Of a stretch of DNA of 64,000 nucleotides, positions 60,673-64,000 are shown piece by piece. The notes beneath the pieces are model-generated. The model was not told where the DNA came from. It worked only from the letters and a program-made list of their open reading frames with translations, and ran no database searches. Position numbers and translations under genes: made by a program. Position 1 is the stretch's first letter. Every line of letters starts with the position of its first letter. Source of the stretch: CAYUYV01 sp964561475. Its GTDB lineage: Bacteria > Pseudomonadota > Alphaproteobacteria > JAJFIK01. The stretch is from the NCBI GenBank assembly GCA_964561475.1, contig CAZLPU010000001.1, positions 131,455 to 195,454 on the forward strand, given 5' to 3'.

Positions 60673-60987
60673 TCAAGAGTGGACCGTTATCACGCAGAAA
60701 GCCGTGCCGAGGCCGGCCAGATAACGCTGCTCTCCGTCCTTATTGCTTGGCAGAACCGCCGCCCTGGACAGGTTCAGTTCCAACGCGCTCTGGCTGGTGG
60801 TCTGATCGGTCAGTTCCGTGACCTTTATGCCTTCCTGCCAGCAGGTGTAGTCGTAACTCGCGGTCTTAGTGCTGGCGGTCCGGGCTTCCAGGGGCATGGC
60901 GAAGAGGCTGGCCAGACCGGCGGCCCCGAGGCCCAGGCCCGCCACGGCCACTGCGCGGCGGACGGTTTTTGAACGGTGAGACTGCAT
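60673..60987 (-). CDS. Small exported protein of unknown function
   Basis: 104 aa with an N-terminal signal peptide (AVAVAGLGLGAAGLASLFAMPLEA). The mature part has two Cys (YDYTCWQEGIKV, TAFCVITVHS) that could pair. It starts 11 bp after the CsgG-like gene with AAGGAGAGG upstream, so it is co-transcribed. The size and place suggest an accessory factor or a substrate of that putative export protein (inference). No family recognised. Confidence 0.8.
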   Translation of the reverse strand: MQSHRSKTVRRAVAVAGLGLGAAGLASLFAMPLEARTASTKTASYDYTCWQEGIKVTELTDQTTSQSALELNLSRAAVLPSNKDGEQRYLAGLGTAFCVITVHS

Positions 60988-60998
60988 GGGACCTCTCC

Positions 60999-62546
60999 TT
61001 ACTTGACCAGGAAATCAACGGTCGTGACCGCGACTTCTTCGGTGGTGGACTGGCGGATGATGCGCTCCAGGTCTGCCAGGGAGGACACGGGAAGCGGGGT
61101 CAGATCGGCCACTTTCAGGTTTTCCGGCAGGGCCGTTCCGACTTCGTCACGGGATGCAAAGCAGGTCACGGTTTCCGTTGCACCGGGCGTGTCGAAGAAG
61201 ATGTCGAAGCCTGCCTGGCGTCCGGGAATTTCGATAAGCCGTCCGCCCGGGGACAATGCATTGGGCTGGAACCGGTTGGGGAAGATCCGGGCGACCGATC
61301 CCCGTGCATCCTTGTAGAAGCAGTAGAGATAGGCGTCCGTGTTCAACCGTGCGTTCACCCGCATGGTCATGCCCGGGGCATAGACGGGCAGTCCCATTTC
61401 ATCGCTCACGGAGACGAAAAGCCGTTCCTTGATCAGTTCCTGGTAACCGGCCTTCGAGCTTGTCACCGGTTCCGCCCGCTCTTTCAGGTCAAAGTCCTTG
61501 CCCAGGAGGGATGCATAAAGCTGGGCATTGATGCCTGTTGTCGCCGTCAGTCCGTTCTCGGCCTGGTACCGCCCGATGGCATCCTTCAGGCCCCGGTCCA
61601 TTTCTCCGTCGACCGCCCCGTTGTAGTAGCCCAGGCTCGACAGGGATTTTTCCACAAATTCAATCCGTTCCGACTGGCTGAGGGAGCCGAACATGTTCTG
61701 GGACCGGGCCAGGGCACGGGGGTCGGACTGGTCGATGCCGAGGCAGCGCCAATAGGGAACACGCACCAGCCGGCCCAGGCTTTCAATCGTGTTGAGTTCG
61801 ATCAGTGTGCGCAGGGCCGTGTGCATGCCCTCGCTCTTGCTCCGGGCGGCCTGCATGAAACCGCCAACGGTCTCGCCCAGGATTTCCACATCGAAACTCA
61901 CATCACCGCCAAGGCTGCGCCGGGAGACCGCAATGGAATTCTGGGCACTGACACCGGGCACGATCAGGCCGGTGGCCACTTCGCCGATATTCATGTCGAC
62001 GCCGACCACTGAGGACGTGCGGTCGAAATTGACGCCGCCGCCGGTTCCGTCCACGCGGATCCCGCCGCCGATCGTGTCGCTGACGATGCCCTCATCGAAA
62101 CTCGTGACACTGCCGCGAATGTAGTAGGCGGGCGCCACCAGCCGGGTCTGCTGGGCATAGAGCCGCTGATCCGGCGGCGGACCGAAACCTTCGGCCACCT
62201 GTTCGAAATCGATGAACGTGAAGGCCCGGCTGCGGGCGCTCATCTGGCTCACGGCGGAAATCAGCATGTCCCGGGTGCCCGCCTGAATTTCCCCGGTGGC
62301 GTCGGGAATACCCTTGGTGGTAATCCGGACATCCCGCACGCCGTAAGCGGAGTAAAGGTCGTCCATGCAGCGCAGGCTTTCCGAGAAGCTGGTTCTCGTG
62401 GCTACGGGAGCCGCATTGGGCCGCTGGGCCTCCATCAGGGTTTCGTTACTCACGGCACAGGCTGTGCTCAGCGTACTGACCGCCAAGACCGCGAGGCGCA
62501 TGGCCATACGGGAGCTCTTTTTGGTTGTCTGCAGAGAGTATTGCAT
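60999..62546 (-). CDS. CsgG-like lipoprotein with peptidoglycan-binding and DUF4384-like domains
   Basis: 515 aa. N-terminal helix ends in a lipobox (LSTAC). Residues 35-260 resemble the CsgG/FlgO nucleotide-like fold of curli-type export lipoproteins (AYYIRGSVTSFDEGI, GVDMNIGEVATGLIVPGVSAQNSIAVSRRSLGGDVSFDVEILG). Residues about 290-345 are a PG_binding_1 module (SLGYYNGAVDGEMDRGLKDAIGRYQAENGL). The C-terminus (LFVSVSDEMGLPVYAPGMTMRVNARLNTDAYLYCFYKDARGSVARIFPNRF) matches DUF4384-type domains, often found with caspase-like proteases. Start follows GGAG. Confidence 0.82.
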   Translation of the reverse strand: MQYSLQTTKKSSRMAMRLAVLAVSTLSTACAVSNETLMEAQRPNAAPVATRTSFSESLRCMDDLYSAYGVRDVRITTKGIPDATGEIQAGTRDMLISAVSQMSARSRAFTFIDFEQVAEGFGPPPDQRLYAQQTRLVAPAYYIRGSVTSFDEGIVSDTIGGGIRVDGTGGGVNFDRTSSVVGVDMNIGEVATGLIVPGVSAQNSIAVSRRSLGGDVSFDVEILGETVGGFMQAARSKSEGMHTALRTLIELNTIESLGRLVRVPYWRCLGIDQSDPRALARSQNMFGSLSQSERIEFVEKSLSSLGYYNGAVDGEMDRGLKDAIGRYQAENGLTATTGINAQLYASLLGKDFDLKERAEPVTSSKAGYQELIKERLFVSVSDEMGLPVYAPGMTMRVNARLNTDAYLYCFYKDARGSVARIFPNRFQPNALSPGGRLIEIPGRQAGFDIFFDTPGATETVTCFASRDEVGTALPENLKVADLTPLPVSSLADLERIIRQSTTEEVAVTTVDFLVK

Positions 62547-62714
62547 TGTCTGTCTCCACGTTCTGGGGCAGCGCCCGGTTTCGGTCAGCGGTGCATTGAC
62601 CGGACGAGGCCGGCGGATTGGACGGCTTGTCCGGTCAAGGGGTGCACAGCCAGGGTTCTGTCTTGCGCCTCGGCGGGTTCAGAACAAGCCGAGGCGCCAT
62701 GACGGATGGGTCAA

Positions 62715-63098
62715 CTACTGTTGCGATGGGGGAACATTATCCTGCGCAGGGGGTTGAGCAAAGCCGCCGCCCCGTCTGCGGATGCGGCAGTGGCCGGCAA
62801 CATTGATGATCGTATCGGCAATGATCACCTGACTGTCGGGCTGATCGCCGCCGCCGCTGTTGGTGCCGACCTGAAGTTCGTTGCAGTCATCCTCGAAGCT
62901 GCCATAAGCCCCCTGGTTTTCACCGGCCACGGTCAGTTCGGCCTGGATGCGGTTGATCATGGCCTGTTCACTTGAAGGCACATGCCGGGGCTTGTTGTAT
63001 TCCTTGGCGAGCACGGGGCCGGCCACCAGAATGGCGGCAGCAGCAGCAAGGCAGATCGTCATTTTGGATCGCATGGAATTAGTCACTGTCATCTCCAT
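62715..63098 (-). CDS. Small exported protein of unknown function
   Basis: 127 aa. Signal peptide ICLAAAAAILVAGPVLAKE. Mature protein is hydrophilic with ELTVAGENQGAYGSFEDDCNELQVGTNSGGG and IIADTIINVAGHCRIRRRGGG: two Cys, many Gly/Asn/Gln, features shared with exported fibre subunits but also with many secreted proteins. Start uncertain among ATGs at 63098, 63092 and 63074. It lies in the same orientation as the CsgG-like gene and its neighbours. Unknown function. Confidence 0.75.
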   Translation of the reverse strand: MEMTVTNSMRSKMTICLAAAAAILVAGPVLAKEYNKPRHVPSSEQAMINRIQAELTVAGENQGAYGSFEDDCNELQVGTNSGGGDQPDSQVIIADTIINVAGHCRIRRRGGGFAQPPAQDNVPPSQQ

Positions 63099-63138
63099 CT
63101 GGGTTGAGCCGGTCTGATCTTTGAACCGGCGGGCACAT

Positions 63139-63702
63139 TCAAGGTGTCAGGTCCGCGCTTTGCCGTCTGTGATACCGGTCACTGGACGCGGCCCGATCGC
63201 GTTTGGCCTTGCGGTCACGCTTGGCTTTGCGGTCAGAGGAAGAGTCGGTGTCGCAGATCGTGCCGACGACACCCAGGGTGCTGCAGGCCTCTCCGCCCTG
63301 GGCGGCAGAGACACGGGTGGCTTCTTCAACCACTTGCATTTCTTCACCGTCTTTCACTTCAACGGCCTCAGCCCGCAGCAGACGCATGATTTCCGGGTCT
63401 TTGTCCCTGACCTCGTCGGTGATCTCGAACCGGCCTTCGATCAGACCTTCCCCATCGATGCACACGATGAAAAAACGGTCCCAATCCAGGTCCGCGCCGC
63501 CGTCAACGGTGAGAACCGCGTTCATGTCAAACGCGCCACAGGACAGCTCATCGTCGACGGTGTCCTCTTCGATTTCCTCCAGGAAGTCCTCCGCCCGGAT
63601 GTCGTCTTCAATCCCCGGAGCGCTGACGCCGGACGAGGCGGGCGTCGTGGCTGCCAGCATGGTGGCGCCGAGACAGGTGGAGAGCAGAAGCGTGCGAAGC
63701 AT
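63139..63702 (-). CDS. Exported acidic protein of unknown function with basic repeat tail
   Basis: 187 aa from ATG 63702 (GGGAGG upstream). Signal peptide MLRTLLLSTCLGATMLAATTPASSG. Acidic N-terminal half (EEIEEDTVDDELSCGAFDMNAVLTVDGGADLDWDRFFIVCIDGEGLIEGRFEI) and a Cys pair (GGEACSTLGVVGTICDTD), then a basic tail of RKAKRD repeats with an 18-bp period. No family recognised. Part of the minus-strand row of exported proteins. Confidence 0.78.
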   Translation of the reverse strand: MLRTLLLSTCLGATMLAATTPASSGVSAPGIEDDIRAEDFLEEIEEDTVDDELSCGAFDMNAVLTVDGGADLDWDRFFIVCIDGEGLIEGRFEITDEVRDKDPEIMRLLRAEAVEVKDGEEMQVVEEATRVSAAQGGEACSTLGVVGTICDTDSSSDRKAKRDRKAKRDRAASSDRYHRRQSADLTP

Positions 63703-63785
63703 GGGAGGCCTCCCGGTTTTCAGCAGGGTCGGGGACGTCCGGGAGGCGTCTGGATTGTGCCTCCCGGTCTTCAAGCGTCATCCAA

Positions 63786-64000
63786 TCAGCAGCTCTTGCC
63801 GACGGAACCGATGGAGGAGCAGCTTTCGGAGAGGAGGCCACCGGCGATCACGGTGTTGGCGCCGTTCACCAGGGTGGTCTGGGCCGCAAAGCCGCTGATC
63901 TCAGCGCCGTCCATGGTGCCGATATTGCTTTCGGCCTCAGAGAGCAGGCCGCCGGCGATCACGGTGTTGGCGCCGTTCACCAGGGTGGTCTGGGCCAGGA
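63786..64000 (-). CDS. Repeat-containing protein (C-terminus only), candidate surface fibre subunit
   Basis: Only the last 70 or so residues are in the window; the 5' end lies to the right. Two copies of a 37-residue unit are visible. Each contains AQTTLVNGANTVIAGGLLSE, followed by SNIGTMDGAEISGFA or by the C-terminal ESCSSIGSVGKSC. The DNA copies are 111 bp apart and about 43 bases are identical. Regular Asn/Gly/Gln/Thr units recall amyloid (curlin) or beta-solenoid subunits. The nearby CsgG-like gene makes an export link attractive but unproven. Confidence 0.7.
   Translation of the reverse strand, partial: LAQTTLVNGANTVIAGGLLSEAESNIGTMDGAEISGFAAQTTLVNGANTVIAGGLLSESCSSIGSVGKSC
63843..64000 (-). 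repeat. 111-bp repeat units at the window edge
   Basis: The segment beginning ggcgatcacggtgttggcg at 63843 recurs at 63954, 111 bp later and in frame, with essentially no differences over more than 40 bases. More copies are expected beyond the window. Confidence 0.85.

Overview
The window looks like one contiguous stretch of a high-GC Gram-negative chromosome, most likely an alphaproteobacterium. The grounds are a ccmABCDE cytochrome c maturation operon, Zur, TonB-dependent receptors with N-terminal QRTEESLLDVPV plugs, Sox proteins, a PcaF thiolase, a P450 with several acyl-CoA dehydrogenases, and genes packed with ATGA/GTGA stop-start overlaps. There are no rRNAs, insertion sequences, phage genes or CRISPR arrays. 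The only tRNA is the selenocysteine tRNA. Genus cannot be read from the sequence.

Layout. 0-2 kb: crotonase and cytochrome P450 (minus strand). 2.3-5.3 kb: ccmABCDE, without ccmF/G/H. 5.3-7.4 kb: a solute-binding protein and a lipoprotein. 7.9-14.1 kb: two paralogous TonB-dependent receptors, the second ending in a clear terminator. 14.2-15.1 kb: zur-hisI. 16-21.6 kb: one very large protein, a sulfotransferase head on a tail of about 1,600 low-complexity residues. 21.8-29.3 kb: Rieske-glutamate-synthase-like oxidoreductase, small unknowns, and a fatty-acid/sterol-type CoA cluster of three acyl-CoA dehydrogenase-like proteins and a crotonase. 29.4-35.2 kb: selA, selB, selC (tRNA-Sec), a thioredoxin-headed protein and a UGSC-family selenoprotein whose UGA must be read through. 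35.2-38 kb: double GST-kappa/DsbA-fold protein, nitroreductase, GST. 38-44.6 kb (minus strand): an eight-gene operon of a molybdenum hydroxylase pair, cytochrome c, flavocytochrome c sulfide dehydrogenase flavoprotein and soxXYZA, with no soxB or soxCD. 44.9-47.6 kb: pcaF and an SLC13-type transporter.

47.6-64 kb looks like a cell-surface locus. A secreted FecR-like protein diverges from a CHASE2 adenylate cyclase, followed by a Crp-type regulator, a two-partner secretion pair (TpsB/TpsA) and a lipoprotein CHAT protease with both catalytic residues. Convergent to these lie an OmpA-type protein, a CsgG-like/peptidoglycan-binding/DUF4384-like lipoprotein, three small exported proteins and a 37-residue-repeat protein cut by the window end. 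I read this as a cAMP-controlled surface adhesin system with an extracytoplasmic caspase-like protease, next to a candidate curli-like export module. It is the best candidate for an undescribed system here.

A pattern across the window is short tandem arrays with a 15-bp period. Unit sequences differ between loci. Arrays occur between genes, at gene ends and inside unrelated genes, most heavily in the giant sulfotransferase-tail protein.
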